Shown: piece after piece, positions 7,895-15,650 of the stretch
Position numbering within the stretch: position 1 is the stretch's first letter
Layout: each line of letters starts with the position of its first letter
Source: Haloarcula halophila
Lineage (GTDB): Archaea; Halobacteriota; Halobacteria; Halobacteriales; Haloarculaceae
Assembly: GCF_029278565.1 (NCBI RefSeq)
Contig: NZ_CP119559.1
Span: 930,001 to 994,000 of the forward strand
Reading direction: 5' to 3'
DNA length: 64,000 nucleotides
The notes under the pieces: model-generated
The model's database searches: none
What the model was told of the DNA's origin: nothing
Seen by the model: the letters and a program-made list of their open reading frames with translations, nothing else
Program-made: the position numbers and the translations under genes

Positions 7895-8770
7895 ATGGCT
7901 GACATGACTGTCGACGAGGCGATGGCCAAGTACGGTCCCAGTGAGGTGACACGCGACGATCTATTGACGATCGACGACCCGAACTACACCGCTGACAACG
8001 TCGTGATCGTCACGGGCGGCGGTGCAGGGATCGGCCGTGCAACGGCACTGGCGTTCGCTGCGAACGGCCTCACGGTCGTTGCGACCGACCGCGACGACGA
8101 CGGGCTCGACGCCGTCCAAACCGAGGCCGCGGAGCTTTCCCTCCCCGGCGAGGTCGTTACGGTGACGGCGAACCTGACGGACGACGACGGCCTCGAACGC
8201 ATCGTGGACACCGCCGCCGAGCAGGGGTCGCTCCGCTATCTGATCAACAACGCCGGCATCCAGACCGTCGCGCCGATCGAGTCGTTCCCCATCGAGAAGT
8301 ACGATCTGATGCACGACGTCATGCAGCGAGCACCGCTCGTTCTCACCAAACACTGTCTCCCCCATTTCCGGGCCAACGAGGACGGCCGTGGCGTGGTCGG
8401 CAACATGTGCTCTGTCCACGGCCATATCGTGACGAAGGACAAGGTCGCGTACAACACGACGAAGTTCGGGTTGCGCGGGCTGACTCAATCGACCGCCGCC
8501 GAAGGCGACGGAAAGGTCCGTGCCTTCACTGTCAGCACCGCGTACGTCAAGACGGCACTCGTCGCCAAACAGCTCCCCGACACCGCCGACCGGCGCGGGA
8601 TGACAGTCGACGAAGTCGTCGAGAAGGTGATGCTCGAACGAACCCGAGTGAAGGAGATGATGGAACCCTACGAGGTCGCGAACCTGTTCGTCATGGGCTG
8701 TTCTCATCACAGTCGGCATCTCAACGGCGGCGATATGACCCACGAAGGTGGGATGAGCCTTACCTACTGA
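7895..8770 (+). CDS. SDR-family dehydrogenase, 3-hydroxybutyrate dehydrogenase-like
   Basis: 291 residues, a classical short-chain dehydrogenase with an N-terminal extension of about 35 residues. Cofactor loop TGGGAGIG (40-47), NNAG (118-121) and the catalytic Ser173, Tyr186, Lys190 (YNTTK) are intact. An aspartate at the end of strand 2 (TDRDDDG) favours NAD(H). The overall pattern resembles 3-hydroxybutyrate dehydrogenases, which interconvert 3-hydroxybutyrate and acetoacetate. Divergence from a short-chain fatty acid permease across 130 bases supports a shared role in using ketone bodies or short-chain acids. The start may be the ATG at 7895 or 7904. Confidence 0.82.
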   Translation: MADMTVDEAMAKYGPSEVTRDDLLTIDDPNYTADNVVIVTGGGAGIGRATALAFAANGLTVVATDRDDDGLDAVQTEAAELSLPGEVVTVTANLTDDDGLERIVDTAAEQGSLRYLINNAGIQTVAPIESFPIEKYDLMHDVMQRAPLVLTKHCLPHFRANEDGRGVVGNMCSVHGHIVTKDKVAYNTTKFGLRGLTQSTAAEGDGKVRAFTVSTAYVKTALVAKQLPDTADRRGMTVDEVVEKVMLERTRVKEMMEPYEVANLFVMGCSHHSRHLNGGDMTHEGGMSLTY

Positions 8771-8898
8771 CCGTCGTTTGTGGGACCTGAGTATAATCGT
8801 GCAGTCCTGGCCCACCAAGACAGGCTTCGAGGAGCGACGACCGTGGTTCAAGCCTCACAGGTTACCGTGGGCTCACGAATCTGCTCGCGGCAGAACAC

Positions 8899-8956
8899 GG
8901 GCGCCGAGGGATTTGAACCACGGTCGGAGCAAGCTCCTCCCTGATGCAAATCCCTC
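8899..8956. repeat. Duplicated tRNA-Arg 3' end fused to a structured repeat (candidate attachment site)
   Basis: Bases 8899-8919 match the 3' end of the tRNA-Arg gene at 9001-9021 at 20 of 21 positions, 102 bases away and in the same orientation. The rest of the tRNA is missing. From 8906 to 8956 the copy forms a stem-loop: gagggatttg (8906-8915) pairs with caaatccctc (8947-8956), and ggagc pairs with gctcc inside. Bases 8914-8956 recur near 53735-53778. Duplicated tRNA 3' ends are typical of integrase attachment sites. Confidence 0.6.
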
Positions 8957-8999
8957 AGCCGACGCTCCTCAGCGCTCACTATCGTTCGCACAGAAGTCA

Positions 9000-9074
9000 C
9001 GGGCGCTGAGGGATTTGAACCCCCGACGGTTTGGTCCGAAGCCAAGCACTCTGTCCAGGCTGAGCTAAGCGCCC
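9000..9074 (-). tRNA. tRNA-Arg (anticodon UCG)
   Basis: A 75-base cloverleaf on the minus strand. The acceptor GGGCGCT pairs fully with AGCGCCC, the discriminator is G, the D-stem is GCTC/GAGT, and the anticodon stem CTTGG/CCAAA has one C-A mismatch at its outer pair. The loop CTTCGGA gives anticodon TCG. The variable loop has five bases and the T-stem GGGGG/CCCTC carries loop TTCAAAT. No intron and no encoded CCA. It reads CGA and probably related Arg codons. Confidence 0.9.
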
Positions 9075-9241
9075 TACAGTATCATGTATTCTCGGACCCA
9101 CTGTTAAACCAACCGGTTCGCCGTGACCGGAGATCCGTCATCTGAACGACACACAAACAATAAATGTCGGCTTCAAGAACAGGTAGACATAGCGTCGGCG
9201 ACGTTCGGAGACGTCGGTACTACTGCCAAGATACGGGTCAT

Positions 9242-9874
9242 ATGTACGAATTTGGATATCAGCTATCGGGGGTTTCGGTGCCGCCTGGGACGAATCTCCT
9301 CATTACAGGTCCACCGTTGACGGGGAAGCGTCGGCTCGCACTGGAGACACTCGCTAGCGGTACCGAAGACGGTGACGGCGGTATTTTACTCACGACCCGG
9401 GACGGCGCTGACCGAATCCTGCCAGTGTACGAACAGCTAGCTGATCCGACGGCGCCGGTAACCGTCATCGATGCAGTCACCAAGCATGTGGCCCAGTCCG
9501 TCGAGGAGACCGAGCGCATCAGTTACGCCGCGTCGCCGACTGAGATGACCGAGATGGGGATCAAGTTCTCCGAGATCGTCGAGTCCTACGACGAGCAGCC
9601 GGGGATCGACCGGACCCGCGTAGTCGTCGACTCGCTGACGACGTTGCTGCTCTACGCGAATCTTCAGACCGTCTTCCGATTCATGCACGTGTTCACCTCC
9701 CGTGTCGAGAACGCTGACGCCGTCGGGGTCTATACGATCGAATCGACCGCCCACGGATGCGAAACGATGAACACGCTCACGCAGTTGTTCGACGGCGTCG
9801 TCCGGGTCGACCGCGACGGGGAGTTCACGGTCGAACTCGATGCCGACCCGGCACAGGCCGACCCGGCCGATTAG
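9242..9874 (+). CDS. RecA-superfamily ATPase (KaiC/RAD55-like), single domain
   Basis: 210 residues from the ATG at 9242 (MYEFGYQLSGVSV); the longer in-frame version begins in non-coding sequence. Walker A is GPPLTGKR (residues 23-30) and Walker B ends at Asp130 (RVVVDSLT). Proteins of this kind in haloarchaea are half the length of KaiC and are often placed with RAD55/HTR-like ATPases thought to act in signalling. There is no partner gene nearby. Its stop overlaps the stop of the convergent coiled-coil gene. Confidence 0.75.
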   Translation: MYEFGYQLSGVSVPPGTNLLITGPPLTGKRRLALETLASGTEDGDGGILLTTRDGADRILPVYEQLADPTAPVTVIDAVTKHVAQSVEETERISYAASPTEMTEMGIKFSEIVESYDEQPGIDRTRVVVDSLTTLLLYANLQTVFRFMHVFTSRVENADAVGVYTIESTAHGCETMNTLTQLFDGVVRVDRDGEFTVELDADPAQADPAD

Positions 9875-10152
9875 CGGGTGGTGTCGTCCGTGTCGGGCTC
9901 CGTTTCGGCGTCGTCGATGAGCGCTTCGGTCTGGACCGTCTCGACGTCGATCCCCTGCTCGTCGGCGATAGCTTCCAGCAGCGCTCGCTGTTCGGCCAGT
10001 TCCCGGTCGAGGTCGTCGACGCGGTCGTTGGTCTCCTCGACAGTCCCCCGCAACTCTTGGAGCTGTGTCTTCAGTTCGGTGACCTTCGCGTAGAGGTCTT
10101 CGGCGATGTCCGCGACCTTCTGGATCTTCTTGGCGGTCGAGCCCAGTCCCAT
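9871..10152 (-). CDS. Coiled-coil protein, DUF5798-type
   Basis: 93 residues. From about residue 5 to 68 it is one amphipathic helix with heptads (IAEDLYAKVTELKTQLQEL and on), followed by an acidic disordered tail rich in Thr and Asp. The MGLGSTAKKIQ start is conserved in a haloarchaeal family I recall as DUF5798; the function is not known. The end overlaps the end of the convergent ATPase gene by four bases. Confidence 0.75.
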   Translation of the reverse strand: MGLGSTAKKIQKVADIAEDLYAKVTELKTQLQELRGTVEETNDRVDDLDRELAEQRALLEAIADEQGIDVETVQTEALIDDAETEPDTDDTTR

Positions 10153-10231
10153 ACGCCGCTATACCGGGAGCGTTCATTTGCCGGTTTCGTTCGAGCGTCG
10201 GTGTTAAGACGACGCCCGCCCCAGCGCCGGT

Positions 10232-10645
10232 ATGAACGACCTCCGTGTCGCGCCCACCGTGGGCATCGCCGGGTGTCTGCTGTACCTCGTCGCGCTGGCT
10301 GTTCCGTATGCGCTCGTCGAGACGACGAGTGCCGTCGGCGCGTACTACGGATCGGGCGCGCTGACGCCACTGGTGCCGGCCACCTTCGCGATCATCGGCG
10401 TGATCGTCTTCGCTGCGGGCCGGGAAGGCCGGTCCGACCCCAGCGTGGTCGCCGGTGCAGGCCTCGTCCTGGGGCTCTTCCTCGTCGGCCTCTCGCTTGT
10501 GTGGGCGGTGACCGTCCCCGAGAGCCTCGTCCTCGGGTTGACCGAGTCGACGCTCATGGAGTACCACCGCTGGGTGGTCGTCGTCGCCGCAGTTCCGGTT
10601 CCGCTCGGTGCCACGTGGTTCGCGAACGCACTGGATCTGCTGTAA
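10232..10645 (+). CDS. Small four-helix membrane protein, function unknown
   Basis: 137 residues, with hydrophobic segments near residues 10-30, 45-63, 72-95 and 110-130 and very short loops. A cytoplasmic Gly/Arg-rich loop (AGREGRSDPS) separates helices 2 and 3. No functional motif. It belongs to small membrane proteins seen only in haloarchaea. It is monocistronic, just upstream of the SRP RNA gene. Confidence 0.7.
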   Translation: MNDLRVAPTVGIAGCLLYLVALAVPYALVETTSAVGAYYGSGALTPLVPATFAIIGVIVFAAGREGRSDPSVVAGAGLVLGLFLVGLSLVWAVTVPESLVLGLTESTLMEYHRWVVVVAAVPVPLGATWFANALDLL

Positions 10646-10680
10646 CTGATCGCCCTCTCGCGGTCTGGCATCCGAAAGGC

Positions 10681-10687
10681 CCTTATG
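10681..10687 (+). promoter_or_regulatory. TATA-like element of the SRP RNA gene
   Basis: ccttatg lies about 25 bases before the base at which the closing helix of the SRP RNA begins (10706-10708), the normal distance for an archaeal TATA box. Confidence 0.5.
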
Positions 10688-10705
10688 CCACGCCGGTGGA
10701 TTTGC

Positions 10706-11018
10706 TGGTGGACTAGGTCGGGGGGTTTGGCCCCCCTCACAACCCGCACTACGGTCATCAGCGGGGACCGAAGCCCGGGGGCGTCCGGTCCGACGGACGT
10801 GGACCCCGTGAGCCAACGTGGAAGCCTCGTCCCGCGGGGACGGCGGTCCACGCGGTCGCATCTGCAGGGATGCGCCCGCGTGGTTGATCGATGGCACCCC
10901 GCCAGGCACGGAAGTGAGCAGCGGACCATCGGACACCCGTCGCTCGTGGGGTCGCGGGGTGGAGGAGGCAAACGGGATTACCCACGGCCGAACGCCGGGC
11001 AATCTCGGGGTCCATTCC
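10706..11018 (+). ncRNA. ffs: Signal recognition particle RNA (7S RNA)
   Basis: About 312 bases, close to the roughly 305 of halobacterial 7S RNA. The SRP54-binding helix 8 is clear at 10902-10923, with the capping tetraloop GGAA between CAC and GTG and the asymmetric-loop AGCAG. The 5' part is GC-rich and folds back on the 3' part: gtggac (10708-10713) pairs with gtccat (11010-11015), closing the long helix 5. Ends are estimated from this pairing. The RNA binds SRP54 and SRP19 for co-translational targeting to the membrane. Confidence 0.93.
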
Positions 11019-11030
11019 ATTCATACCTGA

Positions 11031-11040
11031 CCACCTTTTT
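11031..11040 (+). terminator. T-run terminator of the SRP RNA
   Basis: ccaccttttt follows the SRP RNA end by about 12 bases; a run of five T is the usual archaeal termination signal. Confidence 0.5.
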
Positions 11041-11092
11041 GCTCGTTGGGTGTCCTCACGAGCCGTCGGCTCGCTGCGGGCACCCGACGAGC
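11041..11092. repeat. Long imperfect hairpin downstream of the SRP RNA
   Basis: gctcgttgggtg (11041-11052) pairs with cacccgacgagc (11081-11092) at 11 of 12 positions, with an inner cgagcc/ggctcg stem. It follows the T-run directly and overlaps no gene. It could support termination or be the end of a degraded mobile element. Confidence 0.4.
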
Positions 11093-11185
11093 AAAACGTG
11101 GGCGAAAAAGGCCGGAATCTCGGCCTACGGCCTCGATGGTCGCGGGGATGGCGTCACGGACGAGTTTGTCGTACTCACGAGCCAT
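11078..11185 (-). pseudogene. Relic of a MazG/PRA-PH-like NTP pyrophosphohydrolase gene, 5' end only
   Basis: From an ATG at 11185 the minus strand reads MAREYDKLVRDAIPATIEA, which closely resembles the start of haloarchaeal nucleoside-triphosphate pyrophosphohydrolases (typically M..EYDKLVRD.IP..I). After about 22 codons the similarity stops and the frame runs into Arg-rich nonsense. The upstream bases (11186-11230) still look promoter-like. I read it as a gene cut off by a rearrangement next to the SRP RNA locus. Confidence 0.4.
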
Positions 11186-11354
11186 ATCCGAGCCACAGCC
11201 TGCCAGACAAAGTGGTTAGTAGCCGAGACTGCCGGAGAGACGACCACGCTAGCCGCTCGCGGCCTCCGTGCCGCGAAGACGGAGAAGGGCAGGCCACGGA
11301 GCATCCGCCGAGCGAAGCGAGGCGGTTCACAGGACCGAACGGAGTGAGGTCCTG

Positions 11355-11370
11355 TCTTTTTCCGTAAAAA
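11355..11370 (-). terminator. Hairpin/T-run terminator of the mscS gene
   Basis: cttttt and aaaaag are six-base arms around ccgt, starting eight bases past the mscS stop codon on its downstream side. Read on the minus strand it gives a small stem ending in a T-rich tract. Confidence 0.45.
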
Positions 11371-11377
11371 GTGGTCG

Positions 11378-12286
11378 CTAGTCGTCGGCGGTTTCCGCGA
11401 CGGCCTCGTAGCCGGCGATGTCGAGGCTGCCTCCGAGCGTGCGGTTCGGGTAGGGGATGTTGATGTCCTCCTCGTCGAAGCGCTGTTTGACCGTCTGGAC
11501 GTACTCGCTGCGGGTCTTCACGAAGTCACTCCGGCTCGGATCGTCGATCCAGATTCGGGACTTCAGCCCGACCGAGGAGTCACCCAGTTCGGTCAGCCGG
11601 ACCGTGGGTGCGGGTTCGTCGAGGATCTCCGGGTGGCTCTCGGCTTCCTCGATGATGATCTCGGTCGCCTTGTCGATGTCGTCGTCGTAGCCGATGCCAA
11701 AGAGGAACTGCAGGCGGAGCTGTCCCTTGGCGACGGGGTTCTTGATGACGCCGTCGGTGAGGTTGGAGTTGGGAACCGTCAGCAGTTCGTTGTCGAACGT
11801 CCGGACGCGGGAGACGCGCAGACTGATGTCCTCAACGATGCCGGAGTTGCCGTCCCACTCGATCCAGTCGCCGATCCGGAACGGCTTGTCCGTGTAGATG
11901 AACACACCGGCGACGAAGTTCTTGAGAACGTCCTGCATCGCGAACCCGATCGCCAGCGTGGCGGCGGCCGCGACCGTGGCGAGCGACTGCAGGAAGTTCC
12001 CGTAGCCGGCAAAGCCGAAGGCGACCGAGATCGCGACGAAGACGATCAGGATGCTCGTGACCTTCTTCAGCGGTTTCCGTGCGTGTTCGTCGAGCTCACG
12101 AGTCTTGAGCGTACGATCGACGACCGGCAGAATCAGCAGACGGCCGAGGACGTAGACGACAGCGAAGGCGATAATAAACGAGATCGCGGCACCGATGGGG
12201 CCGGCATACGGAACGCCGGCGGAGTCCAGCAGTCCAGCGACCGCACCGCCGCTCGCGGCCCCACCCGTCGGCGTGGTCTGTATCAT
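11378..12286 (-). CDS. mscS: MscS-family mechanosensitive channel
   Basis: 302 residues. Order: N-terminal helix (about 28-52), second helix (75-95), then the pore helix region (100-125) with the Gly/Ala-rich LATVAAAATLAIGFAMQDVLKNF. The beta domain VFIYTDKPFRIGDWIEW follows, then a C-terminal alpha/beta vestibule with DGVIKNP and FDEEDINIPYP, the standard end of MscS proteins. It releases solutes during osmotic downshock. Its ATG overlaps the stop of the upstream YhbY-like gene by four bases (atga). Confidence 0.93.
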   Translation of the reverse strand: MIQTTPTGGAASGGAVAGLLDSAGVPYAGPIGAAISFIIAFAVVYVLGRLLILPVVDRTLKTRELDEHARKPLKKVTSILIVFVAISVAFGFAGYGNFLQSLATVAAAATLAIGFAMQDVLKNFVAGVFIYTDKPFRIGDWIEWDGNSGIVEDISLRVSRVRTFDNELLTVPNSNLTDGVIKNPVAKGQLRLQFLFGIGYDDDIDKATEIIIEEAESHPEILDEPAPTVRLTELGDSSVGLKSRIWIDDPSRSDFVKTRSEYVQTVKQRFDEEDINIPYPNRTLGGSLDIAGYEAVAETADD

Positions 12287-12531
12287 CGTTCGAACACCGC
12301 TGTGTGCCCGCGAGTCTGGACGACGTCGGCGCCGGCCAGTTCAGCGAGGTCGGCTGCCAGCTCTTCCGTGGTCGTCCCCCCGCGGGCGGCACGGAGGAAT
12401 TTTACCTTCACGAGCGATCGGTCGGACAGTTGGTCGTCGAGTTCGTCGGCGACCGATTCGACGCCGTGTTTCCCGACGCGGAGTGTCGCATCGAGTTCGT
12501 GTATCTCCTGTCGTCGACTCGCATCTGACAT
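12283..12531 (-). CDS. YhbY/CRM-domain RNA-binding protein
   Basis: 82 residues. The family pattern is clear: a helix ending in LRVGKHGV, a helix E(L)DDQL, then KVKFLRAARGGTTTEELAADLAE and the closing strand DVVQTRGHTAVFER. CRM-domain proteins bind ribosomal precursor or intron RNA. The gene lies between the RNase P component 4 gene and mscS, all on the minus strand. The common haloarchaeal order rnp4-yhbY supports an RNA-processing role. Confidence 0.9.
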   Translation of the reverse strand: MSDASRRQEIHELDATLRVGKHGVESVADELDDQLSDRSLVKVKFLRAARGGTTTEELAADLAELAGADVVQTRGHTAVFER

Positions 12532-12583
12532 GTGTCACGTATATCGGGGACAGACGTATAAAACCAGTCGTCGGAGCGGATGC

Positions 12584-12871
12584 TCAATCATACGGATAGC
12601 GGAACTGTGCGCCACAGTCACAGGTGACAACGACGTGACCGGACTGCGTGCGGGACCGTGCGTTGACCCCGTGGACGAGAAATACATCACAATTCCCACA
12701 CGTCGACCGCTCGAACGGTCTGGGGAGCCGGAGCCGGTGGCGTTCGGCGACCCGGCGCGCTCGCCGGACGTATGCCCGAGCCCGGTCGGGGTAGCCATCG
12801 CGGACGGCGTCGCGAGCCAGCGACGCGAGCCGGTCGATCCGTTCGCTGGCGATGGCCGTCTCGTCTGTCAT
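12584..12871 (-). CDS. rnp4: Ribonuclease P protein component 4
   Basis: 95 residues from the ATG at 12871 (MTDETAIASERIDRL); longer frames are shadow sequence. Helical N-terminal half with the basic YVRRARRVAERHRLRLP, then the zinc ribbon CGNC ... CDC near residues 58-86 and the end FRYPYD. This is the archaeal Rpp21/Rpr2 homologue, which with Rpp29 binds the specificity domain of RNase P RNA during tRNA 5' maturation. It is the first gene of a minus-strand run rnp4-yhbY-mscS. Confidence 0.9.
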   Translation of the reverse strand: MTDETAIASERIDRLASLARDAVRDGYPDRARAYVRRARRVAERHRLRLPRPFERSTCGNCDVFLVHGVNARSRTQSGHVVVTCDCGAQFRYPYD

Positions 12872-12951
12872 CGTCGGTGGTTCGCCGGCGCCGGGAAAAT
12901 GCCTTCCGGAGAGTCGGTAGGAATTTGGTGGCGGCCGGGCATCTCCCAGCC

Positions 12952-14007
12952 GTGCGCGTCCTGAACTACCTCGAACTCGACGGCCACCTCGACCGGTCGG
13001 GGATCGGTACCGCCGTCGATCAGCAGCGGGCGGCGCTGGCACAGGCAGACGCCGACGTCGACGTGGTGACCGAGCCGTGGCACGACGGCCATCCCGGGTG
13101 GGCCATCGGCGGAAACCTGGCGTTCGACGACCCGGTCTTCCGCGAGTACGATCTGGCACACTGCAACATGATCGGCCCCGGGTCGGTGGCGGTCGCCCGA
13201 CACGCCCGGCGAAACGACATTCCACTGGTCCTCCACGCCCACGTGACCCGGGAAGACTTCCGGGACAGCTTCAGAGGGTCGAACCTCGTCGCACCGGCGC
13301 TGGGGAAGTATCTCAAGTGGTTCTACTCGACCGCCGATCTGGTGCTCTGTCCCTCCGAGTACACCAAGGGCGTCCTGGAGTCGTACCCCGTCGACACCCC
13401 GATCCGACCGATCACGAACGGCGTCGACATCGACGCACTGGAGGGGTTCGAGGGGACCCGAGAGTCCTACCGCGACCGGTACGACCTCGACGGGATGGTC
13501 GTCTTCGCCGTCGGAAACGTCTTCGAGCGGAAAGGACTGACGACGTTCTGTGAACTCGCCCAGGCGACCGAGTACGACTTCGCGTGGTTTGGCCCCTACG
13601 ACGACGGCCCGCAGGCCTCGAAGGCGGTAAAACGGTGGGTCAACGACCCGCCCGAGAACGTCACGTTCACCGGGTGGATCGACGACATCCGCGGCGCGTT
13701 CGGCGCCGGCGACGTCTACCTGTTCCCGACGAAGGCCGAGAACCAGGGGATCGCCGTCCTGGAGGCGATGGCCTGCGGGAAGGCGGTCGTCCTCTCGGAT
13801 ATCCCCGTCTTCCGGGAGTACTACGAGGACGGCCACGACTGTCTCATCTGCGCCGACGAGTCGGAGTTTCGGGAGGCGCTGGACCGCCTGGCGGAGAACC
13901 CCGACCTGCGCCGGCGGCTCGGCGAGAACGCCAGAGCGACCGCCCGCGAACACGGGCTGGATCGGGTCGCCGGCCGACTGACCGAGACCTACGAGGAACT
14001 GGCCTGA
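12952..14007 (+). CDS. GT4-family glycosyltransferase
   Basis: 351 residues from the GTG at 12952 (VRVLNYLELDGHLDRSG); the longer frame overlaps rnp4 antisense. GT-B fold: the N-terminal Rossmann half has GIGTAVDQQ and HAHVTREDF, the C-terminal half binds the nucleotide sugar, with FAVGNVFERKGL and the E-x7-E motif ENQGIAVLE. It is a retaining transferase using a UDP-, GDP- or similar sugar. The acceptor is unknown. A second GT4 gene and a carrier follow, which suggests a surface or lipid glycosylation cluster. Confidence 0.88.
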   Translation: MRVLNYLELDGHLDRSGIGTAVDQQRAALAQADADVDVVTEPWHDGHPGWAIGGNLAFDDPVFREYDLAHCNMIGPGSVAVARHARRNDIPLVLHAHVTREDFRDSFRGSNLVAPALGKYLKWFYSTADLVLCPSEYTKGVLESYPVDTPIRPITNGVDIDALEGFEGTRESYRDRYDLDGMVVFAVGNVFERKGLTTFCELAQATEYDFAWFGPYDDGPQASKAVKRWVNDPPENVTFTGWIDDIRGAFGAGDVYLFPTKAENQGIAVLEAMACGKAVVLSDIPVFREYYEDGHDCLICADESEFREALDRLAENPDLRRRLGENARATAREHGLDRVAGRLTETYEELA

Positions 14008-14059
14008 GAGGTTCAAACGGCCGTTGTGCCCACCGGCCGATACTTGCCGGTGGCGCGGC

Positions 14060-14177
14060 ATGGTCCAGGACGGATCGTCGTTCGGTTCTCGCCGTCGTTG
14101 CGGCCGTCGCTGCCGGCTGTTCGGAGTCTGCCGACCCATTCAGTGACGACGCCGGTGGCGCGTACCTCGGCCGGTAG
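14060..14177 (+). pseudogene. Relic of a lipoprotein gene, N-terminus only, frameshifted
   Basis: One frame reads RTDRRSVLAVVAAVAAGC, a basic start, hydrophobic stretch and lipobox Cys typical of haloarchaeal lipoproteins, then SESADPFSDDAGGAYLGR and a stop. The only nearby ATG (14060) is in another frame; losing one base of the C run after ATGGT would join them. No downstream domain remains. It is probably a truncated remnant between the glycosyltransferase and the MFS gene. Confidence 0.35.
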
Positions 14178-14236
14178 GACGGCGGGGTCGACTGGACCAC
14201 CGTTCGCTCCGCAACCCGGCGACACCGACGGAGTGA

Positions 14237-15559
14237 TCACCCTGCCAGCGGCGACTGCTCGCCGCTGTTCTGGGGGGCGCGCCGCCAGACGACGGCCACC
14301 AGCACTGTCCCGACGAAGACGAACGCGCCGGCGACACCGAACGCCAGCAGGAAGCCGCGAGCGCCGAGCCAGCCGCCCAGCACGGAGCCGAGTCCGTTGG
14401 CGAGTCCCGAGACGGCGGTGTAGAGTCCGAGCGCGACCCCGCGGATCGACGGCGGCGCGAGCCGCGTGACGATACTCGCTGCCGTGACCGCGATGACGGC
14501 CCAGGCGACCCCGATGAGCACGAACACGACGCCGTTGGTCACGAGCGACAGGGTCGTCGCCGCCACCGAGAGGCCGACGACGGCGACCAGCGGGTGCAAC
14601 ACCGCTCGGGAGAGCAGGGCGGCCGCCTGGAGCGCGCTGGCGTCGTAGCGGTCTGCGAGCCGGCCGGCCCCGCCGTAACACAGCGCGGACCCGACACTGG
14701 AGACCAGATACAGGGCGAAGACCGTCCCGGAGCCATACGAGAGTGAGCGGGAGAGATACAGCGGTAGCGGCCCCCAGAAGATCCCGAAGCCGACGAACGT
14801 CGCGACGATGGCCACGAAGTACAGCGACAGCGACGGGGTTAGTCGTGCCAGCAGATCGCTCACGCTGATCCGTCGGGTGAGCCAGTAGAGCCGCCCCGGT
14901 CCGACCGGAAACGTCGCCGACCTGACGGGGAGCCGGCGGGAGCGCGCGAGCGCGCGGGCGACCCGACTCGGCCGTGGCCCCTCCAACTCGCCGCGATCGG
15001 CGGGAAGCCAGCCGCCAGCCAGGAGTCCGGCGATCCCGGCCGTCCCGGCACAGACCCACAGAAGTGTTCGCTGTGCGGTCTGTGGGTCCAGCGGACCCGA
15101 GAGCGCCGTCGTCCAGACCAACCCGAGGACGAGTCCCCCCGCCCAGCCCCACCCTTGGTAGCGGTTCAGTGTGGCGAACCGTGCCGACCACTCTCGTTCG
15201 AGGTGGCCGACAGTGACAAGCAGTGTCAGTACAGGTGCGGCGGCCCCCGCCGCGAACCACAACAGTCCGTTACCGGCGACGACGAGCAGTTCGGACTCGG
15301 TCAGCGACACCCCGACGATTCCGGCCACAGCCATCCCGAGTGCGGCCAACACGAGCACGCGGCGGCGCCCGGTCCGATCGGCGATTCGGCCGAAGATGAG
15401 CGCACCGGGTGCGCCCGCGGCGGCCGCGACACCCGCCAGGACACCGAGCATCAGCGTCCCGCCGCCGATACTCACGAAATACAGCGGGACGAGCAACGAT
15501 GCCGCACCCAGCGCGACGGAGCCGACCGCCCACGCGTACAACCAGCGGTCCGAAGCCAT
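14237..15559 (-). CDS. MFS transporter
   Basis: 440 residues if started at the ATG at 15559 (MASDRWLYAWAVG); another ATG at 15586 adds nine. Twelve hydrophobic segments, with the loop 2-3 signature GRIADRTGRRRVL and its weaker mirror GRLADRYDASAL between helices 8 and 9, as in major facilitator carriers. A long charged central loop (about 190-230) divides two six-helix halves. The substrate cannot be told; in MFS families like this one, drug or sugar efflux is common. It lies between two glycosyltransferase genes on the opposite strand. Confidence 0.88.
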   Translation of the reverse strand: MASDRWLYAWAVGSVALGAASLLVPLYFVSIGGGTLMLGVLAGVAAAAGAPGALIFGRIADRTGRRRVLVLAALGMAVAGIVGVSLTESELLVVAGNGLLWFAAGAAAPVLTLLVTVGHLEREWSARFATLNRYQGWGWAGGLVLGLVWTTALSGPLDPQTAQRTLLWVCAGTAGIAGLLAGGWLPADRGELEGPRPSRVARALARSRRLPVRSATFPVGPGRLYWLTRRISVSDLLARLTPSLSLYFVAIVATFVGFGIFWGPLPLYLSRSLSYGSGTVFALYLVSSVGSALCYGGAGRLADRYDASALQAAALLSRAVLHPLVAVVGLSVAATTLSLVTNGVVFVLIGVAWAVIAVTAASIVTRLAPPSIRGVALGLYTAVSGLANGLGSVLGGWLGARGFLLAFGVAGAFVFVGTVLVAVVWRRAPQNSGEQSPLAG

Positions 15560-15650
15560 TGCTGTGTTATCCGGGACCGCCCCCAAAACGGTTTGGCTCG
15601 ACGGTCACGGATGGCAACGATTTAACCGCTGGTCGTGTTACGCCGCTGCG

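Noticed and set aside
9437..11020. A 527-codon minus-strand frame
   Set aside because: It crosses the recA-like gene, the coiled-coil gene and the SRP RNA, so it cannot be a protein gene.
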